64,000 nucleotides of DNA, taken from Acidobacteriaceae bacterium (GTDB lineage Bacteria; Acidobacteriota; Terriglobia; Terriglobales; Acidobacteriaceae). The number at the start of each line of letters is the position of its first letter. Positions within the stretch are counted from its first letter, which is position 1. The notes beneath the pieces were generated by a model that saw nothing but the letters and a program-made list of their open reading frames with translations, did no database searches and had not been told where the DNA came from. The stretch spans positions 1 through 64,000 of the forward strand of contig DASZBM010000002.1 in NCBI GenBank assembly GCA_035944135.1. The letters are read 5' to 3'. The translations under genes were made by a program, and so were the position numbers. Shown piece by piece: positions 41,091-49,438 of the stretch.

Positions 41091-42563
41091 ATGGATCCCG
41101 AAATGGATCCAGGCTCGCCGCATCGTCTCGACGGCCGCGATCTTGCGCCTGACCCGCGCCTCTACAACGCCGATCTCGCACCCACCGAGCCCATCCGCCG
41201 CACGTGGTCGACCTACAACTACATCGCGCTCTGGTTCTCGATGTCGATGGAGGTGACGACCTACATGCTGGCGTCGTCGCTCATCGCCGGCGGCATGAAC
41301 TGGAAGCAGGCGGTGCTTACGATCCTGTTGGGCAACCTCATCGTGCTCGTCCCGATGCTGCTCAACGCGCATGCAGGAGCAAAGTACGGAATTCCATTTC
41401 CAGTCTTCGTGCGTGCGCCATTCGGTCCGGTTGGCGCAAACATTCCTGCCATCCTGCGCGCCATCGTTGCGTGCGGATGGTTCGGAATTCAGTCATGGAT
41501 TGGTGGGCAGGCGATTGATGCGATGATCAACGTGCTCTGGCCGCAGACCACAGGCAAGCCGCTTGTCCTTTGGCTCTGTTTTCTCGGCTTCTGGCTGCTC
41601 AACATGCTGGTGGTATGGCGCGGCGTCGAGTCCATCCGTTTCCTGCAGAGCTACTCCGTTCCATTCATGATCGTGATGTCCGCGCTTCTGCTCGGCTTCA
41701 TGCTGCACAAGGCAGGCGGGTTCGGTCCCATGCTCTCCGCGCCCGATCACTTCGCCACGCGTCACGATTTCTGGAAGTTCTTCTTCCCCTCGCTTACGGC
41801 GATGGTGGGTTACTGGGCGACGTTGTCACTCAACATTCCGGACTTCACCAGGTATTCGAAGAACCAGGAGGCGCAGCTCGTTGGACAGGCGATCGGTCTG
41901 CCGGTTGCGATGGTGCTGTTCTCTTTTCTGGGCATTGCAGTCACGTCAGCATCTGCGGTTGTCTTCGGCAAACCGATCTGGAATCCGGTCGAACTGCTCG
42001 GCCGTTTCCATCAGCCGCTGCTCGCCTTTCTCGGCTTGATCGCGCTGCTCGTTGCGACGCTAAACGTCAATATCGGAGCGAACGTCGTCGGCCCTTCGAA
42101 TGACATTTCGAATCTTGCGCCGCGCTACATCAGCTTCCGCATGGGCGGCCTCATTACCGGCTTCCTCGGGATACTTATGTGTCCCTGGTACTGGTTGTCT
42201 ACGTTCGGCAATTACGTCTTCGGCTGGCTGCTTGGTTATTCCGGACTGCTTGGCCCTGTAGCGGGAATCATGGTCACGGACTACTTCCTTGTGCGCGGCA
42301 CGAAGCTTGACACGTACTCGCTCTACCGCCGAGGCGGCCTCTACGAATACCGCAACGGCTTCAATCCCGTCGCGATCTTCGCGCTCGTCTGCGGTGTCGT
42401 CACTGCATTAATCGGCCGCTTCGTGCCAAGCCTCGCGTTCCTCTACGGTTACGCTTGGTTCGTCGGTTTCTTCGTCGCCGGCGTTATCTATTATTTGTTG
42501 ATGGTCAGGCTGCGCTCACGCCTCGAACATCCACTCCACCAGGAACGAAAGGCAGCCGCATGA
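41091..42563 (+). CDS. NCS1-family nucleobase permease
   Basis: The 490-residue protein has about twelve membrane helices and the NCS1 signatures: RRTWSTYNYIALWFSMSMEV in the first helix region, AHAGAKYGIPFPVFVRAPFGPVGANIPAILRAIVACGWFGIQSW in pattern around helices II-III, and NIPDFTRYSKNQEAQLVGQAIGLP later. These belong to cation symporters for uracil, allantoin, hydantoin, cytosine or thiamine. Placement between dihydropyrimidinase and the aminotransferase suggests uracil, thymine or a dihydropyrimidine as the cargo. ATG 41091 and a second ATG at 41103 are both possible starts. The stop overlaps the next ATG (ATGA at 42560). Confidence 0.9.
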   Translation: MDPEMDPGSPHRLDGRDLAPDPRLYNADLAPTEPIRRTWSTYNYIALWFSMSMEVTTYMLASSLIAGGMNWKQAVLTILLGNLIVLVPMLLNAHAGAKYGIPFPVFVRAPFGPVGANIPAILRAIVACGWFGIQSWIGGQAIDAMINVLWPQTTGKPLVLWLCFLGFWLLNMLVVWRGVESIRFLQSYSVPFMIVMSALLLGFMLHKAGGFGPMLSAPDHFATRHDFWKFFFPSLTAMVGYWATLSLNIPDFTRYSKNQEAQLVGQAIGLPVAMVLFSFLGIAVTSASAVVFGKPIWNPVELLGRFHQPLLAFLGLIALLVATLNVNIGANVVGPSNDISNLAPRYISFRMGGLITGFLGILMCPWYWLSTFGNYVFGWLLGYSGLLGPVAGIMVTDYFLVRGTKLDTYSLYRRGGLYEYRNGFNPVAIFALVCGVVTALIGRFVPSLAFLYGYAWFVGFFVAGVIYYLLMVRLRSRLEHPLHQERKAAA

Positions 42564-43936
42564 GCACTACTACAACGAATCCATCCGAGACGACGCAGAA
42601 CTCCCTGACCTCTCAGGAGGTCGTGCAGATCACGCGCGAGACGAATTACGGCACATGGCGCTTCCAGAAGGGATGGAACCCTCTGCACATCGTCGATGCG
42701 GAGGGATGCTACATCACTGACGCGAACGGTAAGCGCTATCTCGACTTCAGCGCGCAGCTCATGTGCATGAACCTCGGCCACAAAAATCAGGCGGTGATTG
42801 ACGCGATCAAGCAGCAGGCGGAAGACCTCGCCTATGCAATGCCTGGATATGCGACGACCGCGCGCGCGGAGTTGTCGAAGCTACTGCTCGAGGTGCTGCC
42901 GAAGGGGCTGAACAAGTTTTTCTTCACGACCAGTGGAACCGACGCAAATGAAGCTGCGTTCAAGATCGCCAGGATGTATACGGGCAAGACGAAGATCATT
43001 GCGCGTTACCGCTCGTATCACGGGTCTACATCATCGAGCATTGCTGCGACCGGCGATCCGCGGCGGTGGGCGATGGAGCCGCGGGGGAAGGGGCCGGGGG
43101 TGATCTTCGGGCCGGAGGTGCACTGCTACAAGTGTCCGATCCAGCATTCCTATCCTCAGTGCGGGATCGCGTGCGCGGACTATATCGAACACATGATCCG
43201 GAACGAGAGCGATGTGGCTGCGGTGTTGGTTGAGCCGATCGTGGGGACGAACGGTGTCATCGTTCCGCCGCAGGAGTACATGGCCAAGCTGCGCAGGATC
43301 TGCGACGACAACGGCGTGCTGCTGATTGCGGATGAGGTGATGAGCGGGTGGGGCCGGGCTGGGGCGTGGTTTGCGATGGACCTGTGGGGGGTCGCACCGG
43401 ACATCCTGACGACGGCGAAGGGGATTACGTCAGCGTACGTGCCGCTGGGGCTGTGTGCGACGAGCGAGAAGATAGGGGACTACTTTCAGGACCACTACTT
43501 CGCGCATGGGCATACCTATGAGGCGCATCCGATGACGCTGCTGCCGGCGGTGGCGACGATCAACGAGATGAAGCGGCTGAAGCTGGTGGAGCGGGCGAAG
43601 GAGCTGGCGCCGTTCGTGGAGCAACGGCTGAAGGCGCTGAAGGCGAAGCATCCGAGCGTGGGGGATGTGCGCGGGAAAGGGCTCTTCTGGGCTGTGGACT
43701 TGGTGAAGGACCAGCAGACCAAGGAGCCGTTCAACACGTACTCGGACAAGGTCAGCGGGAAGCCGCTGCTGGTGGACCAGATAGCGGCGAAGATGGCTGG
43801 GGATGGAGTGATGATTCAGGCGTGGGTGAGCCATTTCGTGATTGCGCCACCGCTGATCGTGACTCGCGAGCAGCTGGATGAGGGAATTTCTGTTCTCGAC
43901 CGGCACTTGTCGATTGCGGATGAGCAGTGCGTTTGA
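42560..43936 (+). CDS. Class III aminotransferase, probable beta-alanine transaminase
   Basis: ATG 42560 overlaps the permease stop and gives a 458-residue PLP enzyme. Family features are CMNLGHKNQAVIDAIKQQ, FFTTSGTDANEAAFKIARMYTG, RYRSYHGSTSSSIAATGD, IADEVMSGWGRAGAWFA and TTAKGITSAYVPLG with the PLP lysine at 287. It resembles omega-amino acid:pyruvate and beta-alanine transaminases. Given the four preceding genes, it would convert beta-alanine to malonate semialdehyde, or 3-aminoisobutyrate to methylmalonate semialdehyde. A run of extra cysteines (EVHCYKCPIQHSYPQCGIACADY) is seen in related enzymes of this branch. The base composition changes within the gene: the first part is balanced and the second half strongly G-rich on this strand. 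Confidence 0.85.
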   Translation: MSTTTTNPSETTQNSLTSQEVVQITRETNYGTWRFQKGWNPLHIVDAEGCYITDANGKRYLDFSAQLMCMNLGHKNQAVIDAIKQQAEDLAYAMPGYATTARAELSKLLLEVLPKGLNKFFFTTSGTDANEAAFKIARMYTGKTKIIARYRSYHGSTSSSIAATGDPRRWAMEPRGKGPGVIFGPEVHCYKCPIQHSYPQCGIACADYIEHMIRNESDVAAVLVEPIVGTNGVIVPPQEYMAKLRRICDDNGVLLIADEVMSGWGRAGAWFAMDLWGVAPDILTTAKGITSAYVPLGLCATSEKIGDYFQDHYFAHGHTYEAHPMTLLPAVATINEMKRLKLVERAKELAPFVEQRLKALKAKHPSVGDVRGKGLFWAVDLVKDQQTKEPFNTYSDKVSGKPLLVDQIAAKMAGDGVMIQAWVSHFVIAPPLIVTREQLDEGISVLDRHLSIADEQCV

Positions 43937-43950
43937 GGAGATGAGGGAGG

Positions 43951-44090
43951 GTCCCCCTCCCCCCGGCTTTTTGGCAAAATCTTCATAAAAGGGGACTTAG
44001 GCTCGGACCTAATGCGCCTGTGTTGTGCAAAATATTGAAAACAAATGGTATTATCTACAAAATCTTAGAAACAAAGGACTTAGATGGTTG
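43951..44090 (+). repeat. Dispersed 3'-flanking repeat element, copy 2
   Basis: The element begins 14 bases after the aminotransferase stop with a CCCCCTCCCCCCGG block and a CTTTTTGGCAAAATCTTC block. GGGACTTAGGCTCGGA and an AT-rich part with two AAAAT(A/C)TT(G/A)(A/G)AAACAAA(T/G)G units follow. It matches copy 1 at 4141-4219 (minus strand) in order and spacing. The AT-rich tail is longer here. No gene lies between 43937 and 44428. Confidence 0.6.
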
Positions 44091-44213
44091 AAAGCCGGGC
44101 TGCGTGAGGTGAGTTAATTTTTGCCCCCTGCCTGGACGCTCGGGTTTGTCAAGCAGGGTGGATTCGGTTCGTGGTTGAAAAGGGTCGCGAGCTGGAGGCG
44201 CGCCGCGCGGTCT

Positions 44214-44440
44214 CGGGGTCCTTCGACTGCGCCCGCTATGCGGCTTCGCTCAGGATGACGGTCCATCGGTGAGGGCGGCAAAAATACTGAGGTCCTTCGC
44301 CTGGGGCTCAGGATGACGGCTCTTTTACGCAGCTCAATATGACGGTTTGTCGGTGAGGGCGGCAAAATAGCGAGGTCCTTCGCCTACCACCGACGAGGAG
44401 AGAACGCTCGCCGGGGGCCCCGGACGGCTCAGGATGACGG
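44214..44440. repeat. Cluster of TCCTTCG...GCTCAGGATGACGG repeats
   Basis: Three degenerate copies of a unit with the ends GGTCCTTCG and GCTCAGGATGACGG lie at about 44217-44260, 44291-44319 and 44374-44440. The space between the two ends differs (the third copy holds a 40-base insert), and CGGTGAGGGCGGCAAAA is repeated directly at 44267 and 44351 between them. A fourth partial end (CTCAATATGACGG) is at 44333. The third copy supplies the stop codon (44429-44431) of the metallophosphatase gene. Such units are common between genes in related genomes as I know them. Confidence 0.75.
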
Positions 44441-45730
44441 TGCGCCGGTGGGCGCGGGCGTGTTGCCGCGTACGGGCGTGTTGCTGTGCGCGTGGGTTGG
44501 TTCGGTGAGTTGGACGGAGCCGGAGGGGGTGGAGGTGAAGGTTTCGGTGTAGAGGCGGCGCTTTTCGATGTCGAGGTAATCGATGGTGAGGTGGGGCCCG
44601 GAGATGGTGAGGTTGGCGTAGCCGTTCCAGCCGGCGGTGTCGCCGTTGCCGATGGGGTAGTCGTTGCGAGAGTCGTAGAAGCGGAGGGGGACTTCCTTGA
44701 ATTTAGGCGGAGTCTTTTCGACGGGCATGCCGCCGTGGCCGATGCAGCGTCCGAAGCAGCTGAGGGCGGGGGTGTCGGGTGGCGCGTGGAGATCGTAGAC
44801 GGCGAGGCGGTGCTCATGGCCCCAGAGCCAGAGGACGTCCTGGTTGGGGAAGAACTCGGCGAGCTGCTGGCCGGGCTTGGGGAAGGTTTCGTCGGGGAAG
44901 GCGGAGTAGTACTGGTGGTGCGAGAGCAGGATGGTGGCTTTGGGGCGCTCCTGCGGGCGGACGTTGGTGCGAAGCCAGTCGATCTCGCTGGGTTCAAGCC
45001 GGCCGTCGCCGCCGATGGCTTTGATGGAGCGCAGGCCGGGGACGGAGCCGAGGATGGGGACTCCGGCGGAGTTGTAGCCGGTGTCGAGGCCGATGATGCG
45101 CCAGTGGTCGGACTCGAGGCAGAAGTAGCTGGCGCGTTGCTGCTGACCGGGTGTGGGCGAGCCGAAGGGCAGGACCTTGGTGTAGTAGGGGCGGCCGCCG
45201 GCGTAGAGCTCATGGTTGCCGGGCATGGTGAGCGTGCCGACGGCGCCGCGGGGGAATCGGACGGGAGTCTGGCCGGTGCATTGGATGCCGAGGAAGTTTT
45301 CTTCGACCTCGACCTCATCGCCGATGTAGTAGACGTCGCCGAGATGGATGGTGTAGTCGGGGTGAAAGTCGGCCATGTTGGTGGCGATACGCGCGGCCTC
45401 TTCGGTGCCGGTGCCCCAATCGCCGGCGATGGAGAGGCGGATGGGGTCGTGGCCCTTGGCGGAATGGAGCGGGTAGATGCCGGAGTGGCCGTCGAGTGGG
45501 TAGGTGGGGAACGGCTTGTAGCGGCCGGTGAAGATGCCGCGAATATATTTGCGGATCCAAGGCCAGGGACGCTGCACGAAGATGGCGAGCAGAGGATAGC
45601 GGCCGATATGGCCGGACTCGGCGAGCGAGCTCTGCATGTGGGCCATGAGCGGCGAACGGCCGATCAAGGGGATATTGCTGTGGCGGGCGATTCGATTGGA
45701 CTTGTAGTGGTGCTTAGCGTTCTTGGACAT
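44429..45730 (-). CDS. Calcineurin-like metallophosphoesterase
   Basis: The 433-residue protein contains the five metallophosphatase blocks: SIAGDWGTG, IHLGDVYYIGDE, TMPGNHELY, LLSHHQYY and LWGHEHRLAVYD. The dimetal-site Asp, Asn and His residues are all present. The substrate class cannot be told; purple-acid-phosphatase-like and cyclic-nucleotide-type members share these motifs. No signal peptide is seen. A basic N-terminal region of about 90 residues with membrane-lipid or partner-binding character (HMQSSLAESGHIGRYP) precedes the domain. ATG 45730 is preferred; the frame runs on 22 codons to a TTG without a good ribosome site. The last ~20 residues are Pro/Thr/Ala-rich low complexity, and the stop falls inside a dispersed repeat. 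Confidence 0.8.
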   Translation of the reverse strand: MSKNAKHHYKSNRIARHSNIPLIGRSPLMAHMQSSLAESGHIGRYPLLAIFVQRPWPWIRKYIRGIFTGRYKPFPTYPLDGHSGIYPLHSAKGHDPIRLSIAGDWGTGTEEAARIATNMADFHPDYTIHLGDVYYIGDEVEVEENFLGIQCTGQTPVRFPRGAVGTLTMPGNHELYAGGRPYYTKVLPFGSPTPGQQQRASYFCLESDHWRIIGLDTGYNSAGVPILGSVPGLRSIKAIGGDGRLEPSEIDWLRTNVRPQERPKATILLSHHQYYSAFPDETFPKPGQQLAEFFPNQDVLWLWGHEHRLAVYDLHAPPDTPALSCFGRCIGHGGMPVEKTPPKFKEVPLRFYDSRNDYPIGNGDTAGWNGYANLTISGPHLTIDYLDIEKRRLYTETFTSTPSGSVQLTEPTHAHSNTPVRGNTPAPTGAPSS

Positions 45731-45762
45731 TCGATGGGTTGGATGCAAAACGGAATGAAGGA

Positions 45763-46101
45763 TTACTGTTGCCGTGGGTGGGTGAAACAGCCCCAACCGT
45801 CATTGTGTCCGCCCCATACATCGGCAGTCTTTTGCAGCAGCGATTCAAACTCCTCTATTTCCTGATGAGACGGCTGCATACGCTTAGCAACAACGACGTC
45901 CCACGGAAACTCCTGCTTACATTCTGTCAACTTGACCGCTACTCTGTAGCCGAGTTCTTCCAAATCTCGAGCGAAGCCTTCTGCCGATGCCTGGTCGGGA
46001 AACACCACTGTGAAATCAACGTTTCGTGGCAGGGACAGATCATCTCCTTCTGCGAGTAGCCGCCTGAGGGCATCTCCATTGTCGTCATTGGGAAGAAACA
46101 T
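45763..46101 (-). CDS. rraB: RraB-family regulator of RNase E
   Basis: The 112-residue protein matches the RraB (ribonuclease E inhibitor) domain: an N-terminal NDDNGDALRRLLAEGDDLSLPRNVDF-like segment, VVFPDQASAEGFARDL, and the highly characteristic end PWDVVVAKRMQPSHQEIEEFE...GGHNDGWGCF. In E. coli RraB binds the C-terminal scaffold of RNase E and changes mRNA decay. Proteins with this domain are widespread and often annotated only as DUF1260, so function outside enterobacteria is uncertain. It lies 32 bases upstream of the metallophosphatase gene on the same strand. Confidence 0.85.
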   Translation of the reverse strand: MFLPNDDNGDALRRLLAEGDDLSLPRNVDFTVVFPDQASAEGFARDLEELGYRVAVKLTECKQEFPWDVVVAKRMQPSHQEIEEFESLLQKTADVWGGHNDGWGCFTHPRQQ

Positions 46102-46143
46102 TCTGGTAACAGCAAGTGTAGCTGCAGTGTCAATGCGGAATTG

Positions 46144-46296
46144 CGCCGGGCAGGCGGTTCTGGAAAGAGGTACGCAATCGCTTCCAGCTGCGAGCCGCGA
46201 GCTGCCAGATAGAGTTGCGGCGTGCGATTCATCTATTGCGGGCAGACGGGCTGCTCTGGAAAGGGGCAGGCAATCAGCTGTGAGCTGTGAGTTGAG
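46144..46296. repeat. Degenerate ~60-bp direct repeat with AGCTGYGAG cores
   Basis: Two copies (about 46144-46206 and 46237-46296) share the order GGCAG-CGG, TCTGGAAAG(A/G)GG, GCAATC, and AGCTGYGAGC. The AGCTGTGAGCTGTGAG end of copy 2 is itself a tandem of 8-mers. The same 8-mer tandem occurs inside ligD at 57425-57467. The rest of 46102-46434 has no gene; it must contain the sulfatase promoter. Confidence 0.55.
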
Positions 46297-46434
46297 GCGA
46301 CATCGCGGCCACGAGATGAGGAAAGCTCCGTCCCATGCGTAATGAGGGCGAGTTATCGGACGATTTCGTTGTAAGGTGGGGCGGAGTTGTGGGCTACGAC
46401 GGGAACGATTTGTAGAAGCGAGGGGTGAGTGAAT

Positions 46435-47907
46435 ATGCGATCTGAGCAGCGGACGAGCGATAACCCCGGGACGGGGAATGTGACGCGGCGTGAGGTGCTT
46501 CGAGGAGCGGCGGCGGTGGGGCTGGCTGCGCTGGCTTCCGGCGGGGAGCCGTTGTTTGGTGAGGCGAAGAGCGGACGTCCGAATGTAGTCTTCATCATGG
46601 CGGACGATCTGGGTTATGCGGATGTGGGGTGCTATGGGCGTCCTGATCTGCGAACGCCGAACATCGATGGCCTGGCAGCAAAGGGTGTGCGGTTTCTGCA
46701 GGCTTATGCGAACTCCGCGGTGTGCTCGGCGACGCGCACGGCGCTGATTACGGGTCGCTATCAGGATCGGCTGTCGATTGGGTTGGATGAGCCGCTGGCG
46801 GGACGCGATGTGGGTCTGCCTCCGGATGTTCCGACGCTACCGTCGTTGCTGAAGAAGGCTGGGTATGGAACGACCCTGGTGGGCAAGTGGCATCTTGGAC
46901 TGCTGCCGGCATATGGTCCGCTGAAGAGTGGATATGACCATTTCTACGGGATTCGGAAAGGAGCGGCAGACTACTACACGCATTCGAATGATTTGTGGGA
47001 TGAGGATGTGCGAGTGGACCAGGTGGGGTATCTGACGGACCTGCTCGGCAACCATGCGGTGAATGTGGTGAATGGATATGCGAAGGCGGGGCAGCCGTTT
47101 CTGCTGAGTCTGCACTTCACGGCACCGCATTGGCCGTGGGAGGTGCCAGGAGATGACTCAGAGTCGAAGCGGCTGGTGGGCAAACGTCTGGATGACTTTG
47201 ATGGGGGCTCGCAGAAGACGTATGAGCTGATGGTCGAAGACCTGGATCGGCAGGTGGGGCGCGTGCTTGAAGCGCTGCGCAGTAACGGGCTGGATGAGAA
47301 CACGATTGTGATTTTCACGAGTGATAACGGTGGCGAGCGCTTTGCGGATACATGGCCGTTTACGGGAAGGAAGACGGAACTGCTGGAAGGTGGGCTGCGG
47401 ATTCCGGCGATCTTCTCGTGGCCGGCGCGCAATCGGCAGGCGCGAACGACGAACCAGGTGGGGATCAGTATGGACTGGCTGCCGACGTTGCTGGCCGCGG
47501 CGGGCACCGCGCCGGATGCAGGGTTTCCTTCGGATGGGATGAACCTGCTGCCGATGCTTGTGGGAGATGCGGCGCCGGTGGAGCGCAGGCTGTTCTGGCG
47601 ATACAAGGGGAACGCGCAGCGGGCCGCGCGAGATGGCGATTACAAGTTTCTGAAGATTCTGGACAACACGTTTTTGTTCAATGTTGTGGAGGACCCGATG
47701 GAACGAGCGAACCTGAAGGTACGCGAGAAGGAGATCTACGATCGGCTGGAGGCGGAGTGGTTTGCGTGGAATGCGACGATGCTGCCGGAGATCGACGAGA
47801 GTTTTACGGACACGTTTGACGGATCGCAACTGGCGGACCACATCGGTCTAAAGCCGGCGAGTGGGAAAGCGGATAATCCGACGCAAGGCAAGCCGGGGCC
47901 GAAGTAG
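46435..47907 (+). CDS. Type I sulfatase, Tat-exported
   Basis: The 490-residue enzyme has a Tat-type signal (TRREVLRGAAAVGLAALASG) and the alkaline-phosphatase-like sulfatase fold: NVVFIMADDLGYADVGCYG at the start, and SAVCSATRTALITGRY with Cys97 in a CxAxR motif, the site converted to formylglycine. GKWHLG, HFTAPHWPWEVP and VIFTSDNGGERF follow. It hydrolyses sulfate esters, probably of a polysaccharide or aromatic compound, in the periplasm. Whether a formylglycine-generating enzyme is encoded is not visible here. ATG 46435 is preferred over a GTG two codons earlier because AGGGG at 46421-46425 then has a nine-base spacing. The C-terminus ends in a Gly/Pro/Lys tail. Confidence 0.9.
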   Translation: MRSEQRTSDNPGTGNVTRREVLRGAAAVGLAALASGGEPLFGEAKSGRPNVVFIMADDLGYADVGCYGRPDLRTPNIDGLAAKGVRFLQAYANSAVCSATRTALITGRYQDRLSIGLDEPLAGRDVGLPPDVPTLPSLLKKAGYGTTLVGKWHLGLLPAYGPLKSGYDHFYGIRKGAADYYTHSNDLWDEDVRVDQVGYLTDLLGNHAVNVVNGYAKAGQPFLLSLHFTAPHWPWEVPGDDSESKRLVGKRLDDFDGGSQKTYELMVEDLDRQVGRVLEALRSNGLDENTIVIFTSDNGGERFADTWPFTGRKTELLEGGLRIPAIFSWPARNRQARTTNQVGISMDWLPTLLAAAGTAPDAGFPSDGMNLLPMLVGDAAPVERRLFWRYKGNAQRAARDGDYKFLKILDNTFLFNVVEDPMERANLKVREKEIYDRLEAEWFAWNATMLPEIDESFTDTFDGSQLADHIGLKPASGKADNPTQGKPGPK

Positions 47908-47975
47908 ATGGGGCTGCGCTTTGCTTGTCGTGCCGGGTTGACGTAGTGTTTTTGGTGTTGTCTCAGGAGAGCGCG

Positions 47976-48500
47976 ATGAAGCGAGTTTTGTTTGCAGCGG
48001 CAGCGGTGTGGTTTGCGGCGGTGACTTGTGGAGCTCAGAGTGCGGCGCCGAGTGGGCCGGCGGCTGAAGTGCAAGGGAGCTATAACCGGCTGAAGCCGAA
48101 TGTGATCAAAGCGGCGGAGAAGATGCCGGATGCGGATTATCAGTTCAAGCCGACGCCGGATATCAGGACGTATGCGCGGATTGTGAATCACATTACGGAG
48201 GCGCAGCAGCATACGTGCTCGGCGTTGAATGGGACGGCGTTTGATGCGAAGACGGTGCCGAGCGATACGGCGGACAAGGCGACGATTGTGGCGGCGCTGA
48301 AGGCGTCGTTTGATAACTGCGATAAGGCGTATGGCGCGCTGACGGATGCGAATGTTGCGGAGATGGTGGGCACGGCACCGAGACAGCGGTCGCGGATTGG
48401 GATGGCGTGGGGGAATGTGTCGCATGACAACGAGCAGTATGCGGAGTTGTCGACGTATTTGCGGCTGAAGGGATTGGTGCCGCCGACGGCGGAGAAGTGA
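47976..48500 (+). CDS. DinB-like protein with signal peptide
   Basis: The 174-residue product has a Sec signal peptide (VLFAAAAVWFAAVTCGAQS) and a DinB/YfiT-type four-helix bundle. The His residues of NHITEAQQH and NVSHDNEQY correspond to the metal triad of that superfamily. Family members include thiol S-transferases and many proteins of unknown role; exported ones with this plan are frequent in Acidobacteriota. AGGAGA lies six bases before ATG 47976. The longer frame starting at 47925 adds 17 residues and is not supported. It follows the sulfatase by 68 bases and could be transcribed with it, without evident functional link. Confidence 0.8.
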   Translation: MKRVLFAAAAVWFAAVTCGAQSAAPSGPAAEVQGSYNRLKPNVIKAAEKMPDADYQFKPTPDIRTYARIVNHITEAQQHTCSALNGTAFDAKTVPSDTADKATIVAALKASFDNCDKAYGALTDANVAEMVGTAPRQRSRIGMAWGNVSHDNEQYAELSTYLRLKGLVPPTAEK

Positions 48501-48512
48501 GCGGCGCGTTCG

Positions 48513-49382
48513 TCAGAAGGTGACGGAGGGGAGGAAGGCGCCGGCGGGGGCGTTGTAGAGGCCGAGGCTCATGAGGGTCATGGGCTGGGTGACGCGGAGG
48601 CCGTTGGCGAGGCACCAGCGGAAGAGCGCGGCGTTGCGGGTGGGGACGAGGATGCCGGGGCCGGCGAGGGTGTCGGCGGCGGCGATGAGGGCGCAGAGGT
48701 CCGGGGTGGTTTCGGCGGTGGCGTGGCCGAAGAAGCCGAGGATGTTGGCGTAGGCGGTGATGCGGCCGGCGCGCTCGGTGACGATGGCGCTGCCGTGCTC
48801 GATGGAATGCGCGAGGTCGGCGGAGCGGTCGAAGCCGTGCACGGCCATAGAGAGCGCGTTGCACGCGGCGAGGTCTGCAGGTGTGGCGGGGCGTACGGTG
48901 CAGCCGGGGATTTCGCGTGTGGTGCTGCGGCCCTGCATGCAGGCGAGAGGCTCGCGGACGTCGAAGCCGAGGCTGGTGTAGAGCGAGAGCGAGCGGTTGT
49001 GGAAGGCGGCCTGCACGAGTCGGACGCCGGCGGCGTGCTGTGCGGTGGAGCGGTCGAGCACGGCCTGCATGAGGAGGCGGCCGACGCCGCGGTTCTGCGT
49101 GGTGGGGTCGACGGTGATGGGGCCGATGCCGTGGATGATGGCGCGCTCGTCGAGGACGTTGCTGCCCAGGATGCTGCCGCTGTCTTCGGCGACGAGGCAG
49201 TAGAAACCGGGCGTGGAGAAGAGCATGGTCATGAGGCCGATGGCGTGCTCGGGCGCGGGGAGATCGGGAGGGAAGTTGTGGGCGGTGCTGATGGTGTGGA
49301 AGGCGTCGTAGCAGATGCGGCCGGCGAGGGGAGCGTCGGCGGGCGTGGCCGGGCGGATGGTGATGGACGTTTGAGAGGACAT
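48513..49382 (-). CDS. Tandem GNAT acetyltransferase
   Basis: The 289-residue protein holds a complete N-terminal GNAT domain (about 5-160). It has IRPATPADAPLAGRICYDAF and the acetyl-CoA pyrophosphate loop TTQNRGVGRLLMQAVLD (Q/RxxGxG/A). A second, more divergent GNAT-like half follows from about residue 168 (TVRPATPADLAACNALSMAVHGFDR) and lacks a clear acetyl-CoA loop. The enzyme would acetylate an amine, with substrate unknown. ATG 49382 is used; the reading frame continues far upstream across the neighbouring esterase gene but the product there is low-complexity Pro/Ser and not real. It converges with the DinB-like gene and is divergent from the esterase. Confidence 0.82.
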   Translation of the reverse strand: MSSQTSITIRPATPADAPLAGRICYDAFHTISTAHNFPPDLPAPEHAIGLMTMLFSTPGFYCLVAEDSGSILGSNVLDERAIIHGIGPITVDPTTQNRGVGRLLMQAVLDRSTAQHAAGVRLVQAAFHNRSLSLYTSLGFDVREPLACMQGRSTTREIPGCTVRPATPADLAACNALSMAVHGFDRSADLAHSIEHGSAIVTERAGRITAYANILGFFGHATAETTPDLCALIAAADTLAGPGILVPTRNAALFRWCLANGLRVTQPMTLMSLGLYNAPAGAFLPSVTF

Positions 49383-49438
49383 GAGTGGTCGGTTGAGTGA
49401 CCCGCGAAGTATACAGGTGGCTTGGAGGAGCGGATAGG

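Noticed and set aside
39865-41181. 438-codon minus-strand frame opposite dihydropyrimidinase
   Set aside because: Shadow of a well-supported gene; no domain pattern.
44048-44060. TTATCTACA, one mismatch from a DnaA box, near the skew switch
   Set aside because: It lies in a dispersed repeat element, is single, and no dnaA, dnaN or parAB gene is nearby, so I do not call an origin.
44308-45318. 336-codon Ser/Pro-rich minus-strand frame
   Set aside because: Out-of-frame shadow of the metallophosphatase running into the repeats.
44486-45865. 459-codon plus-strand frame opposite the metallophosphatase
   Set aside because: Low-complexity Gly/Val/Asp content; the minus strand has all metallophosphatase motifs.
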